A stretch of 46,949 nt of DNA from a virus. Positions 21,474 to 30,438 of this stretch are shown here, one piece after another (position 1 is the stretch's first letter; each line of letters starts with the position of its first letter). The position numbers and the translations under genes were made by a program. The DNA lies in IMG/VR virus record IMGVR_UViG_3300033979_000348, positions 1 to 46,949 of that record. One strand, given 5' to 3'. The notes below the pieces were generated by a model. The model was not told the origin of the DNA, made no database searches, and worked only from the letters and a program-made list of their open reading frames with translations.

Positions 21474-23192
21474 ATGACTCCAGGAGATTTTGGATTTAAA
21501 GATAGAGTATCTAGATTTATTTCAGGAGCAAGTTCCAGAAGTAAATTTGGATTCTCTGCTACGCCAAAACTCACAAGAATTGCTGGGATGTTTCCAAAAA
21601 GACAAGTCCCTCAACAAATTGTATCTGGGTCTTCTGAACAAACAGATCCAGAAATTGGAGCGCCAAAAAGAGTTATTTCTTCTTTAGGAAGATTGACTTT
21701 AGACCTTGAGATTGTCAACAATAATCTTGATAGAATTGCATCAATTATTCTTCAAGATTATAAAGAAACTCAAGATACAAATAAAAAAGAAATAGAAGAT
21801 TTTAGAAAAAGAGTTGCAAATAGAGGTAGATTATTTGGTAAGAAAGAGTTAGGAGATAAGAAATCTGATGTTCTTGGTGCAGTTAAAAAATATGTAGGGT
21901 CATTCTTTAGTGGTGCTGGAGGTGCTATCAGAGCACTCTCTATGTTTAATTTGATGCAGGGGATTTTATCTGGAGACCCATCTAAAATTATTGGACCACT
22001 TCTTGGAATAGGATTAACATATCTTCCTGCTATTGGTGCTGGAATTGCTGGTGCAGTAGCAACATCTTTGGTTGGGAAGTTATTTGGAGGTGGGGCAGCA
22101 ACAAGAGCAGCAGCATCAGCAGCTCCTGCAGCAGCTGGAGCAGGGGGAGCACTTGGAAGATTGGGTAAATTTGGTGGAAGAGCTGCACTTGTTGGTGGAG
22201 GAATTGCATTAGCAAGTAGTATCTTCAATAGACCACAAGAAGATCAATCACAACAAAGATTAGAAGAACTTACACAACAACAAAAAGCATCAGTAGAACC
22301 TGGAAATTTAGTTCCAATTCCACAAGATGATTTGAGGAGATTCGAAAAATTAAACAAAAAATTTGAAGCAGCACTTGACTTTTTATTAGGCAAACAAAAA
22401 GAACAAGACAGGCAACCTCAAAAAACAGGTGGGAGAGGAGGTGGAGGAGGTGGGGGTGCTCCTCCCCCTCCTGGTCAAATTATGTCAGGACCTGCCCCTG
22501 GAGAAATTAATGCTTTGATGTCAGCAATTTCTGGAGCAGAAGGTGGATTAGAATCAGTTAATAAAATAGGTCCTATGCCTGGTTTGTCTCAAATGACTAT
22601 TGATGAAGCCATATCAAAAGTTGAATCATTCAGAGCACAAGGTAAAACCTCAGGGGCTATGGGCAACATGCAGCAAATGTCTTATTACTTGAGAGAAAGA
22701 GCTATAGCAGCAGGGTTAGATCCATCAACAGCATTGTATAATCAAGAAAATCAATACAAAATTAATAGAGCATATCTTGCCGGTCTTTTTTCTGGAGGAG
22801 AACAGGAAATAGTTAATTTAATTAGGTCAGGTAAAATCAATGAAGTAGTGAATAAATTAAAAGGAGTTTGGCCATCTCTTCCTGGAGGATCTCAAGAAAA
22901 TGTTCATACATCAGATTTTTATAGAAGATTTCAAACTTTCTTAGGGCAAATATCATCTCCTGGAACTGTAACACCACCAATAAGTCCTGTTGCACCAGCA
23001 CCAAGATCTGCAGCAACTGCTGCTCCAAGAGCACCACAAACACAAGTTACAGTTCTTCCTTTACCAACTCAACAACAATCTTCCCAAGCATCTGCAGTTT
23101 CTGGAGGAAATGATACTGTTCCATCAATAGATACTACTTATCCTGAAAACTTCTTGGCTTTGTATTCTAAACTAATCTATCAGATTGTTTGA
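21474..23192 (+). CDS. Large tail-hub or tape-measure-like protein with lysozyme-like domain
   Basis: A 572-residue protein. Residues 1-140 are basic and helical; about 140-250 is a long Ala/Gly hydrophobic stretch after KKYVGSFF, as in tape-measure proteins; about 320-345 is a Gly/Pro linker. From about 345 to 500 there is a lysozyme-like domain (ISGAEGGLESVNK with probable catalytic Glu356, AMGNMQQMSYYLRERA). The C-terminal 70 residues are Pro/Gln/Ser-rich. It could cleave peptidoglycan when the tail penetrates. It follows the putative tail chaperone directly, as a tape-measure gene should. The catalytic assignment is tentative. Confidence 0.6.
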   Translation: MTPGDFGFKDRVSRFISGASSRSKFGFSATPKLTRIAGMFPKRQVPQQIVSGSSEQTDPEIGAPKRVISSLGRLTLDLEIVNNNLDRIASIILQDYKETQDTNKKEIEDFRKRVANRGRLFGKKELGDKKSDVLGAVKKYVGSFFSGAGGAIRALSMFNLMQGILSGDPSKIIGPLLGIGLTYLPAIGAGIAGAVATSLVGKLFGGGAATRAAASAAPAAAGAGGALGRLGKFGGRAALVGGGIALASSIFNRPQEDQSQQRLEELTQQQKASVEPGNLVPIPQDDLRRFEKLNKKFEAALDFLLGKQKEQDRQPQKTGGRGGGGGGGAPPPPGQIMSGPAPGEINALMSAISGAEGGLESVNKIGPMPGLSQMTIDEAISKVESFRAQGKTSGAMGNMQQMSYYLRERAIAAGLDPSTALYNQENQYKINRAYLAGLFSGGEQEIVNLIRSGKINEVVNKLKGVWPSLPGGSQENVHTSDFYRRFQTFLGQISSPGTVTPPISPVAPAPRSAATAAPRAPQTQVTVLPLPTQQQSSQASAVSGGNDTVPSIDTTYPENFLALYSKLIYQIV

Positions 23193-23195
23193 TAA

Positions 23196-25181
23196 ATGGA
23201 CCCAACATTACTTCTTAACAGACCAGTTGTAAAACCAAGAATAGTAGCAAAGATTACGAAGTTTAATAATCTTGTTGAGGTTTCTACTGAAGCTAGAAAG
23301 TCTTCTACTAAACTTAGAAAGGTTTTTGAAAAGGGAAGTTACCAAAAGAAAACCCAACTTTCAGTATTAAACAGATATAAAAAACGATTAGAAACTATTC
23401 AGAAACAAAATGATAGATCATTTCGTAAAAAACAAAGAGTAAAAGTTAAGTTACCAGACATTAAAAAGTATGTTGGAAACTTTTTTACGCCAGGATCTGC
23501 TGATGATCCTCTCAAAGCAATAGGAGCACTTGCAGCATTTAAAGCAGTTCAAAAAGGTTCTAAAGGTGATTGGGGTGGGGCATTAGCTTCTGGTTTAGTT
23601 GCAGCAGGATTAACTCTTGGACCTTCACTGTTGGGATTTGGTGCTGGTGCTTTGATGGGTAGAGGGGGAAGAGGAGGAGGTGTTGGTCCTGAAGTAGGAG
23701 TTACTCCTCCCAAACCATTAAAACCAGGGTCTATAAGTAGATTAAATGCATCACAAGCAAGATTCATTCAAGGTAGTGCAAATATTGGTGATAGGGCAAG
23801 ATTAATTCGTAGAGGAACTATTTCTCCTACAGGGGCATTTTCTCGTGGTGGTCCAGAGCAAATGGCAAAGTATGGGGCAGACACCTCAAAAGTTGGAAAA
23901 GCATTTGGTAGATTTGGTAAAGCAATTATTCCAGGCGTTGGTGCTGCAGTTGGGGCTATTGATGCAGGATTGAGAACAAGTGAAGGTGATTACACAGGAG
24001 CTAAAATAGCAGGAACATCAGCAACTTTAGATGCACTTGCTGCTGCATCTGCTGCTACTGGAATTGGATTGCCAGTTGCTGGATTACTTTCTATTGCATC
24101 ATTTGCATTAGATGTAACTAATCTTGTTCGTGATTTAAGTGGCTCAAGTGAAAAAGAAGCACTGGCAAATAAATCTCAGCAAAATAGGTTAAAACAACAA
24201 ACAGAAAAACAAAAACAAGCAGTTGAGGGTAAGAAGGAAGAAGGTGGAGCACTTACCTTTAGAAAAACTTTGAATGGTTATGAAAAGGCAGTTAATAAAT
24301 TTGAAGAATTTGTTAAAGGATTTAAAGGTGGTATGGGAATGGGTGGGGAACAGTCTGGAGTTATTGAAACTGGAAATAGAGGATTAACTACTGGTGAATC
24401 CCTTCAAGATTTAGAAGCAACTGGAGGAGAAGTTCCAGGAAGACCAGATTCTGCTTATGGCCCAAGAGGAGGAAGACTACACAAGGGGAACGATTATAAT
24501 AGATCAGTTGGCACTCCAATCAGTATCATACAACCAGGAACTGTAACTGTTGCAGATATGAATTATGACCCCAGTGGATGGGGAGCAGTAGTTGAGATTA
24601 GACATCAAGATGGGTCTATAAGTAGGTATGCACACCTAAGTCAAATAAATGTTGCAGCAGGAACTCAAGTTTCTCCTGGACAAGTAATAGGAAAAGTTGG
24701 TGGTGCTCCTGGTGCTCCAGGATCTGGAAACTCTACAGGAGCGCATTTGCATTTTGAATATGAAAATGGTTCAGGAAGAATTGATCCAACTGCAATAGCA
24801 CCAAGAATTTTTAGATTTGGTGGCGATGTAAGAGTTAAGCAACAATCAACACAACCACAACCTCCTGGTTCCAGACCAAGCACTGCAGCACAATTGAGAG
24901 CAATTGGACAATCTGATGCTGCTTCACTATTAGAAAGACAACAACCTCCTGCTCCACGTAGACCTCCTTCAATTACACCTCCACCACGAACACCAAGACC
25001 TGTTGGAAGTTTTCTTCCATATCAACAAGGAAGTCAACAACAAGTCACGGCATTTTATCCTGTGTCACAACCACAACAACAACCTATGCCATCTGAAGAT
25101 GTTCCTATGATGATGACAGGTCCATCAGAGCAACAGTTGTTAAATAGTTTCTATAAGAGAGTCCTTCTTAATACTGTATAG
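23196..25181 (+). CDS. Large tail-hub protein with M23 (LytM) peptidase domain
   Basis: A 661-residue protein. Residues 1-85 are basic and coiled-coil-like; after KKYVGNFF comes an Ala/Gly hydrophobic stretch (about 105-155), as in the preceding gene, so the two are probably paralogues. Residues about 405-545 are an M23 zinc endopeptidase: His429-x3-Asp433 (LHKGNDY), YAHLSQINVAAGTQV, and His517/His519 in GAHLHFEY. All metal and catalytic residues are present. The C-terminal 110 residues are Pro/Gln-rich. It should cut peptide cross-links in the host wall during DNA injection. Confidence 0.8.
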   Translation: MDPTLLLNRPVVKPRIVAKITKFNNLVEVSTEARKSSTKLRKVFEKGSYQKKTQLSVLNRYKKRLETIQKQNDRSFRKKQRVKVKLPDIKKYVGNFFTPGSADDPLKAIGALAAFKAVQKGSKGDWGGALASGLVAAGLTLGPSLLGFGAGALMGRGGRGGGVGPEVGVTPPKPLKPGSISRLNASQARFIQGSANIGDRARLIRRGTISPTGAFSRGGPEQMAKYGADTSKVGKAFGRFGKAIIPGVGAAVGAIDAGLRTSEGDYTGAKIAGTSATLDALAAASAATGIGLPVAGLLSIASFALDVTNLVRDLSGSSEKEALANKSQQNRLKQQTEKQKQAVEGKKEEGGALTFRKTLNGYEKAVNKFEEFVKGFKGGMGMGGEQSGVIETGNRGLTTGESLQDLEATGGEVPGRPDSAYGPRGGRLHKGNDYNRSVGTPISIIQPGTVTVADMNYDPSGWGAVVEIRHQDGSISRYAHLSQINVAAGTQVSPGQVIGKVGGAPGAPGSGNSTGAHLHFEYENGSGRIDPTAIAPRIFRFGGDVRVKQQSTQPQPPGSRPSTAAQLRAIGQSDAASLLERQQPPAPRRPPSITPPPRTPRPVGSFLPYQQGSQQQVTAFYPVSQPQQQPMPSEDVPMMMTGPSEQQLLNSFYKRVLLNTV

Positions 25182-25182
25182 C

Positions 25183-26544
25183 ATGGAAGATACAAGTTCA
25201 TATTTTAATTGGAAACTTAGAGAGTTTTTGATTGAGTCACAGGATGATACTAAGTTTTATAATATGACTCCTTATGTGAGTGCTGTTCAATATTATGAAG
25301 ACTTGTTTTCGCCATCTATTTTTCTTACAGTATTACTTGTAGACACTGATGGTAAGTTATCTTCGTTGATTGATGGAAGAACATCAGGACAAAATGGACT
25401 TAAAGGTGGAGAGAGAGTTAGATTAATTATAGATCAAACTGCTACAGGGGAATCTATTTCTTTAAAGGAAGATAGTAATAAGACTAACTATTACATTTAC
25501 AAAATCTATGCTTCAACTACAGAGTATACAAGAGAAGCATTTATTGTAGAGTTATGTCCTGCTGAAGTTTTTCAGAATGAAACTTCAAGAGTGGTTAGAA
25601 AGTATAAAGGTAATATTGGCAATAGTGTAAATCAAATTTTAAAAGATGTATTAAAAACTAATAATTATGATCAAAATAACATAGAACAAACTCAAAATGA
25701 TTATGTCTTTTATGGAAATACAAAAAGACCTTTTACTGTTGTAACTTGGTTGTGTCCTAAATCTATACCAGGAAAAAATAAGTCCAGTCCAACTGAAGGG
25801 ACTGCAGGATTTCTTTTTTATCAAAATAAAAATGGATTTAATTTTAAAAGTTTAGATTCTTTAATCAGTGGATATGTGTTGGGGACAACAAATACAAAAC
25901 CATATGTGACATACAGATACAATCCAGTTGGAAATCCTGCAAGTTATGATTCTAATTTTTTAATTCAGAACACTCCAACTTTTGAAAAGAACGTAAATAT
26001 TATGGAAAACTTGAGGATAGGAATGTATGCAAGTAAAAGTTACTTCTTTGATATTAATTCAAGAAAATTTTATGAATATGATTACTCTTTAAACAGTAGT
26101 TATGATTTGATGGAGCATACATCAGGGTCAAATAAAAAACCTCAAGTTCCTTTAGACCTCGATAAAAATCCATCAAGAGTTATGGTAAGAACTTTAGATA
26201 ATTTTAATGCAGACCCAGCAATACTTGAAGATTCTAATACTGCTGCAATAAATAATCCTAATGAAGATAAAACTACTTTATATCAGGCAGCTTCATTGGC
26301 AAGATACAATCTTGCATTTTCTCAAAAGTTAAATATAACAATCCCCTTAAATTTAAAATTGACTGTTGGTGATTTAATTAAGTTAGAATTTCCAGAAATT
26401 AAAGTTGGAACTGATAAAGTTAGAGATGATAATAAATCTGGATTCTATTTGATTAAAGAATTATCCCATGTATTTTCGCAAAATAAAGGATACACTGGAC
26501 TTAAGTTAATTAGGGATTCTTATGGAGTCAAACAAAATGTCTAA
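25183..26544 (+). CDS. Baseplate hub protein, gp27-like
   Basis: A 453-residue protein with hub features: an N-terminal WKLREFLIESQDD and NMTPYVSAVQYYEDLFSPSI, a middle domain, and LTVGDLIKLEFPEI followed by SGFYLIKELSHVFSQNKGY near the C-terminus, the end pattern of gp27/gpD-type hubs that encircle the spike. It sits one gene before the gp5-type spike-hub gene, as gp27 and gp5 work together in T4. Its end overlaps the next small gene. Confidence 0.7.
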   Translation: MEDTSSYFNWKLREFLIESQDDTKFYNMTPYVSAVQYYEDLFSPSIFLTVLLVDTDGKLSSLIDGRTSGQNGLKGGERVRLIIDQTATGESISLKEDSNKTNYYIYKIYASTTEYTREAFIVELCPAEVFQNETSRVVRKYKGNIGNSVNQILKDVLKTNNYDQNNIEQTQNDYVFYGNTKRPFTVVTWLCPKSIPGKNKSSPTEGTAGFLFYQNKNGFNFKSLDSLISGYVLGTTNTKPYVTYRYNPVGNPASYDSNFLIQNTPTFEKNVNIMENLRIGMYASKSYFFDINSRKFYEYDYSLNSSYDLMEHTSGSNKKPQVPLDLDKNPSRVMVRTLDNFNADPAILEDSNTAAINNPNEDKTTLYQAASLARYNLAFSQKLNITIPLNLKLTVGDLIKLEFPEIKVGTDKVRDDNKSGFYLIKELSHVFSQNKGYTGLKLIRDSYGVKQNV

Positions 26545-26749
26545 CATCAACGATCATATCCAAAAAGACATAGATGAACTAAGTAATCCTATGCTTTCAT
26601 CTCAAAGACGTAGACACGTAGAAGAAGAGTTAGAGTCTTTGAAGAAGTATCATGTTAATCATCCAGAAGATGATCATGACCCAACTTCTTTGGAATTATT
26701 TTGTGATGAAAATCCAGATGCTTTAGAATGTAAGGTATACGACTTATGA
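26537..26749 (+). CDS. Small conserved cyanomyovirus protein (70 aa)
   Basis: The start is the ATG at 26537 (MSNINDHIQKDIDELSNP), which has GGAG nine bases upstream; an ATG at 26522 is less likely. The first part is a charged helix; the second is conserved-looking and acidic (YHVNHPEDDHDPTSLELFCD, then NPDALECKVYDL). It overlaps the gp27-like gene by 8 bases and the gp5 gene by four. I recall it from other cyanomyoviruses between hub genes. Function is unknown. Confidence 0.65.
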   Translation: MSNINDHIQKDIDELSNPMLSSQRRRHVEEELESLKKYHVNHPEDDHDPTSLELFCDENPDALECKVYDL

Positions 26750-28782
26750 TGCTTGAGCAATCCCTAATTAGTCCCAACTTTTTAGGTAAAGAATCCTTTA
26801 GATGGTTCATTGGTAAAGTTACAGACTATGGAAAAATTCAAGACTCTAACATTGGTGGAGGATATAAAGCCAAAGTTAGAATTATGGGTTATCACCCAGA
26901 TCTTCAAAGTGTCATACATGATGATGAACTTCCTTGGGCACATGTTCTTGTTCCATTGAATATGGGATGTGGAAATGGTGGAAATACTGGTGGGACAATT
27001 CCCAATGGAGGAGAAACAGTTATAGGTTTTTTTCTGGATGGTGATAATGCTCAACAACCAGTTATCATAGGAGGTTTATTTTCTGGATATGATGTAGACC
27101 ATACAAATACTTTTGAACAAGGAACAGATAAATTTAATACATTTCAAAGAAAAACTTCTGCTTTTAATGAAAATAATGTAAATTCAAAGACTGGAAGTGC
27201 AACAAATCCAAATACTAAAGCCACTAATGTTCCAGATCCAAGTAATCAAGTAGTAACAGAAGATGGGTCAGTAAATACAACAGGATCAGATAAAACTGAT
27301 ATTGGAGGTAAAGCAGGAACAGTAGTTGTTTCTAATGTTCAAACCTGTGATAGATCAGATAGTACGTTTGGAAAAATAGTAAAAGCACTTAAACAATTTT
27401 TATTAACAGCACAACAAATTACAAATGGTTTTATCAATCCAGCTTTAAATGCAATAAGTAATATACCAGCACTTGTTGGACAAGTGACAATTGTATTGAC
27501 TGATTTGTTTAGTAGATTTATTTTAAGAGCAAAAAATTTAGTCTTAGGTCAAATTTATGCTCAACTGGAACAAATTATAGGTAGATTATTACCAAAGGAT
27601 ATTAAACTTTTCAAACAACTCGCCACTGATAAAGTAGTTGATGCTATTCAGTGTGCATTTTTGAAAACAATTAAACAACTTGCAGAATTTTTTACTGAAT
27701 TTTTATTGCAACTTGCAGACTCTGCAATTAGTGTTCCTCTTTGTGCAGTAGAAGCATTGGTTGGCAGCACATTATCTTCAGTAACATCGACAATTAATGA
27801 TACAATAGGTCCTGCAATACAAGAATTTACCACAGAAGTTGGTGGTGTTATTGGGTCTATTAATGGATACATTTCTCAAGCATTATCTTATCTTGATGCA
27901 ACAGTTAATTTTCTTACTTGTGATAGTGTTGAGTGTAAGGTGGTATATGATTATTCTCTTTCCGTAGGATGGATTCCACCAGAATCTGTATCAGATTTTC
28001 AAAATGCTTTAAATTACCCATCTAATGCTATTGCTAATGCATCTCAGTCTGCCACTAATTTAATAAATGGACTTGGTGGTGATGCAGCAACAATTCCTCC
28101 AGAATTGTCTGGTTCAATTCCATTAGATTGTAACATAGCAGCACTTGATTGTGGTCCACCAGAAATAATCTTCTTTGGTGGAGGTGGTTCTGAAGCTGCT
28201 GGAGAAGCAATTATTGATTCATTCAATCAACTTATTGGCGTTAACATCATCAATCCAGGTTCTGGATATTCCCAAGCACCATATGTTTCCATTCAAGATG
28301 CTTGTAATAATGGATTAGGTGCTCAAGCAACTGCAACAGTTGGATCTGGTGGAACAATAACTCAAGTAATAGTTACTAATCCTGGTTCAGGATACTTAGG
28401 ACCAATAAAGACAGATAAAGATCCTTGTGATGTAAATCCAGTCACATCATCTGGGTCTGAAGTTGTTGGATCTATTGTTGGGGTTGCTATTATTAGAAAT
28501 GGAATTGGATATAAACCAACAGATGTAATCACAAACATTACTTGTAGTAGTGATGTTGAGATTTATCCAGTAGTAGATGATAGAGGAAGAATTATAGATG
28601 TTAATATTGTAAATCCAGGTACTGCAATTAGGGTTCTTCCAGAACTTTCAATAAATACTGAGAGTGGTGAAGGGGCAATCTTGAAACCAATATTATCATT
28701 CAAACCAATTGAACCTGTGACTTCAGAAACTAATAGAGAAAAGGTTCAAAGAGTAATCCTTTGTGCAGAAAATCATGGCTGA
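26746..28782 (+). CDS. gp5: Baseplate hub/spike protein gp5-like
   Basis: A 678-residue protein. Residues about 15-115 are the gp5 OB-fold (FRWFIGKVTDYGKIQ, MGYHPDLQSVIHDDELPWAH, then NGGETVIGFFLDGDN and QPVIIGGLFSGYD). The T4 lysozyme domain is absent; instead there are long helical hydrophobic stretches (about 205-390) and a C-terminal part with repeated NPGSGY motifs (VNIINPGSGYSQAPYVSI, VTNPGSGYLGPI, VNIVNPGTAI). In cyanomyoviruses the wall-cutting function thus seems moved to the preceding two genes. The start may be 26746 or 26749. Confidence 0.8.
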   Translation: MMLEQSLISPNFLGKESFRWFIGKVTDYGKIQDSNIGGGYKAKVRIMGYHPDLQSVIHDDELPWAHVLVPLNMGCGNGGNTGGTIPNGGETVIGFFLDGDNAQQPVIIGGLFSGYDVDHTNTFEQGTDKFNTFQRKTSAFNENNVNSKTGSATNPNTKATNVPDPSNQVVTEDGSVNTTGSDKTDIGGKAGTVVVSNVQTCDRSDSTFGKIVKALKQFLLTAQQITNGFINPALNAISNIPALVGQVTIVLTDLFSRFILRAKNLVLGQIYAQLEQIIGRLLPKDIKLFKQLATDKVVDAIQCAFLKTIKQLAEFFTEFLLQLADSAISVPLCAVEALVGSTLSSVTSTINDTIGPAIQEFTTEVGGVIGSINGYISQALSYLDATVNFLTCDSVECKVVYDYSLSVGWIPPESVSDFQNALNYPSNAIANASQSATNLINGLGGDAATIPPELSGSIPLDCNIAALDCGPPEIIFFGGGGSEAAGEAIIDSFNQLIGVNIINPGSGYSQAPYVSIQDACNNGLGAQATATVGSGGTITQVIVTNPGSGYLGPIKTDKDPCDVNPVTSSGSEVVGSIVGVAIIRNGIGYKPTDVITNITCSSDVEIYPVVDDRGRIIDVNIVNPGTAIRVLPELSINTESGEGAILKPILSFKPIEPVTSETNREKVQRVILCAENHG

Positions 28783-29341
28783 TTATCAACATCCTTCAGG
28801 ATATGTAATTAATAATGCTGATTATGGAAGTATTTTTATAGGTGAGGACAAAGGGACTCAAAGAACAAGGCAAATAGAACTTCATTCTGCATCTAATGCA
28901 GCACTAAAACTTTTTAGTGATGGTGGATTTCAAATACAAAGTCAAAAAAGTGGGACTTCTGGTTCAAATAAGGAAGATTCTATTGTCAGTAGATCTGATG
29001 ATGGATTGTTTATTAATGCTGATAGCAATATTCACATATCTGCTGGTCCTACAGGAGCTATAACACTTGCTGCAAGAGAAATAAGGTTTGAATCAACTGC
29101 ACATGATGAAACTTTTGTCATTAGAGCAACTAAAAATTTACAATTGCAAGCAGATAATATAAAAATTGATGGTGGAACTGTTGCAATTGGTGCAAAAGTT
29201 AAAATGTTACTTCGTTCTCCTGGACCAATCTATATAAATTCAAGTGCAGGAGTTTCCATTGTGGAACCAAAGTTATCATTATGCCCTAAAAATCTTTTGC
29301 AAGTTGTTCAAACTTTAGCTACTAATGTATTTGGATATTAA
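28775..29341 (+). CDS. Beta-helical spike-associated protein
   Basis: A 188-residue protein with short alternating beta strands typical of a triple-stranded beta-helix (LFINADSNIHISAGPTGAIT, then ATKNLQLQADNIKIDGGTV), like the needle part of gp5/VgrG. The start is the ATG at 28775, overlapping gp5 by 8 bases; an upstream GTG is less likely. It may form the cell-puncturing needle or a gp5 partner, because gp5 here lacks an evident beta-helix. This role is inferred from composition and position. Confidence 0.55.
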   Translation: MADYQHPSGYVINNADYGSIFIGEDKGTQRTRQIELHSASNAALKLFSDGGFQIQSQKSGTSGSNKEDSIVSRSDDGLFINADSNIHISAGPTGAITLAAREIRFESTAHDETFVIRATKNLQLQADNIKIDGGTVAIGAKVKMLLRSPGPIYINSSAGVSIVEPKLSLCPKNLLQVVQTLATNVFGY

Positions 29342-29343
29342 AC

Positions 29344-30003
29344 ATGGCAAACATTAATACCATAGAAACTGAATCAATTCAGGTTGGGACAGCTCTTGCT
29401 CCTGCTATTGCTGCTGTAGATATTTGGCCATCTTTAGATCCAACTGTGCCATTTTCACAACAAGTTAATGGTATTAATAATTTTGTAGCACTGACAAATC
29501 AAATTGGTTTGTATAATGGTATAGGACTACAATCTATTACTGGTCTTAGTAATTTGCTTGGATTTAAAACTGGTGTTGGTGGGCAAGCAAATGCAGAACC
29601 AAAACAAGACAATGCAACTCCTACTGCAAAGCATAGTTCTCCAAATGGCAATCTTCTTGGAAGTTGGAAGTTAAATGGAGTACCTATACAAACAGTATCA
29701 GACATTAAATTTAAAGTAAATATAAAACCTCTTCAAAATTCTTTAGATAAAGTTTTGAAGTTGCAAGGTATGGAATATGATAGGACTGATTATGAAAAGC
29801 ACGAATATGGATTAATTGCACAACAAGTAGAACAAGTAATTCCAGAACTTGTAGATGAAAATTCAGAAAAAACTAAATTAGTTCATTATCAAAACTTAAC
29901 TGCTGTTCTTGTAGAGGCGATTAAAGAACAACAAGAACAGATCAATTCCCTCAAGCAGACAGTTCAGGAACTGTCCACCAAACTTGCAGAGTGCTGCTCT
30001 TGA
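29344..30003 (+). CDS. Short virion protein with S74-type intramolecular chaperone domain
   Basis: A 219-residue protein. The C-terminal 105 residues are an S74 (intramolecular chaperone autoprocessing) domain: VSDIKFKVNIKPLQNSLDKV with Ser-Asp and Lys in the usual places, KLQGMEYDR, YGLIAQQVEQVIPELVDE and YQNLTAVLVEAIKEQQEQI with a terminal coiled coil. These domains trimerise fibres and then cut themselves off. The remaining 110 residues are too short for an ordinary fibre, so this may be a small trimeric tip. It is related to the C-terminus of the collagen-like fibre at 44 kb. Confidence 0.75.
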   Translation: MANINTIETESIQVGTALAPAIAAVDIWPSLDPTVPFSQQVNGINNFVALTNQIGLYNGIGLQSITGLSNLLGFKTGVGGQANAEPKQDNATPTAKHSSPNGNLLGSWKLNGVPIQTVSDIKFKVNIKPLQNSLDKVLKLQGMEYDRTDYEKHEYGLIAQQVEQVIPELVDENSEKTKLVHYQNLTAVLVEAIKEQQEQINSLKQTVQELSTKLAECCS

Positions 30004-30039
30004 TGCTATGATGGATAGGTAAGCAACCCCTGTAATCAA

Positions 30040-30210
30040 ATGCAAATCAACCGTGACCAACTGGATGAACTGAAAGGACTTCAAGAAGATACTGCTGCCC
30101 ATTTCACTGATGGCAATCTTGTAAGTGGTGAAACCTATTGGACTTGCGTTGAAGCATTTGCCCAAGCAAAACTGGCAGAACTTCGTGGTGAGTTGGTTTA
30201 TGAGGGTTGA
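30040..30210 (+). CDS. Small unknown protein (56 aa)
   Basis: The frame begins MQINRDQLDELKGLQEDTAA and includes TYWTCVEAFAQAKLAELRGEL, two amphipathic helices. Codons are richer in G and C (several CTG, GCC) than neighbouring structural genes. No ribosome site is clear. The tRNA promoter's -35 box overlaps its stop codon. I recall similar small proteins in cyanophages; function is unknown. Confidence 0.6.
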   Translation: MQINRDQLDELKGLQEDTAAHFTDGNLVSGETYWTCVEAFAQAKLAELRGELVYEG

Positions 30211-30235
30211 CTTGGTGGTGGCAGTGTGGTATAAT
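30207..30235 (+). promoter_or_regulatory. Sigma-70 promoter of the tRNA gene
   Basis: TTGACT (30207-30212) and TATAAT (30230-30235) are 17 bases apart. The tRNA begins 47 bases after the -10 box. Confidence 0.78.
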
Positions 30236-30282
30236 ATCAAGGTGTGAAGGAAGTGCTGGAGAGGATTCTTTCTCTCCACTTT

Positions 30283-30366
30283 GGGAGCATGGCGTAATTG
30301 GTAGCCGCACCAGACTTAAAATCTGTTGGTCTTAAGACCGTGGGAGTTCGACCCTCCCTGCTCCTA
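30283..30366 (+). tRNA. tRNA-Leu (anticodon UAA)
   Basis: The acceptor strands GGGAGCA (30283-30289) and TGCTCCT (30359-30365) pair with one wobble. The anticodon arm is CAGA-CTTAAAA-TCTG with anticodon TAA. A long variable arm GGTC-TTAA-GACC is typical of leucine tRNAs. The T arm is GGGAG-TTCGACC-CTCCC (30342-30358). No CCA is encoded after the discriminator A. It reads UUA codons, which are frequent in this AT-rich genome. Confidence 0.95.
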
Positions 30367-30402
30367 TTTCAAAATTGACTTTTTATTTCAAAAATCCCCT
30401 CG

Positions 30403-30438
30403 AAAAAACTCCAGGCAAAAATTGCCTGTAGGGTTTTT
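30403..30438. terminator. Bidirectional terminator between the tRNA and the minus-strand repeat gene
   Basis: CAGGCA (30412-30417) and TGCCTG (30423-30428) form a perfect stem. On the plus side it is followed by GGGTTTTT, and on the minus side by GGAGTTTTTT, so it can stop transcripts from both directions. It overlaps the stop codon of the minus-strand gene. Confidence 0.7.

Noticed and set aside
21770-22228. 152-codon Pro/Ala-rich frame antisense to the first hub gene
   Set aside because: It mirrors the Ala/Gly-rich coding of the plus strand and has no start signal.
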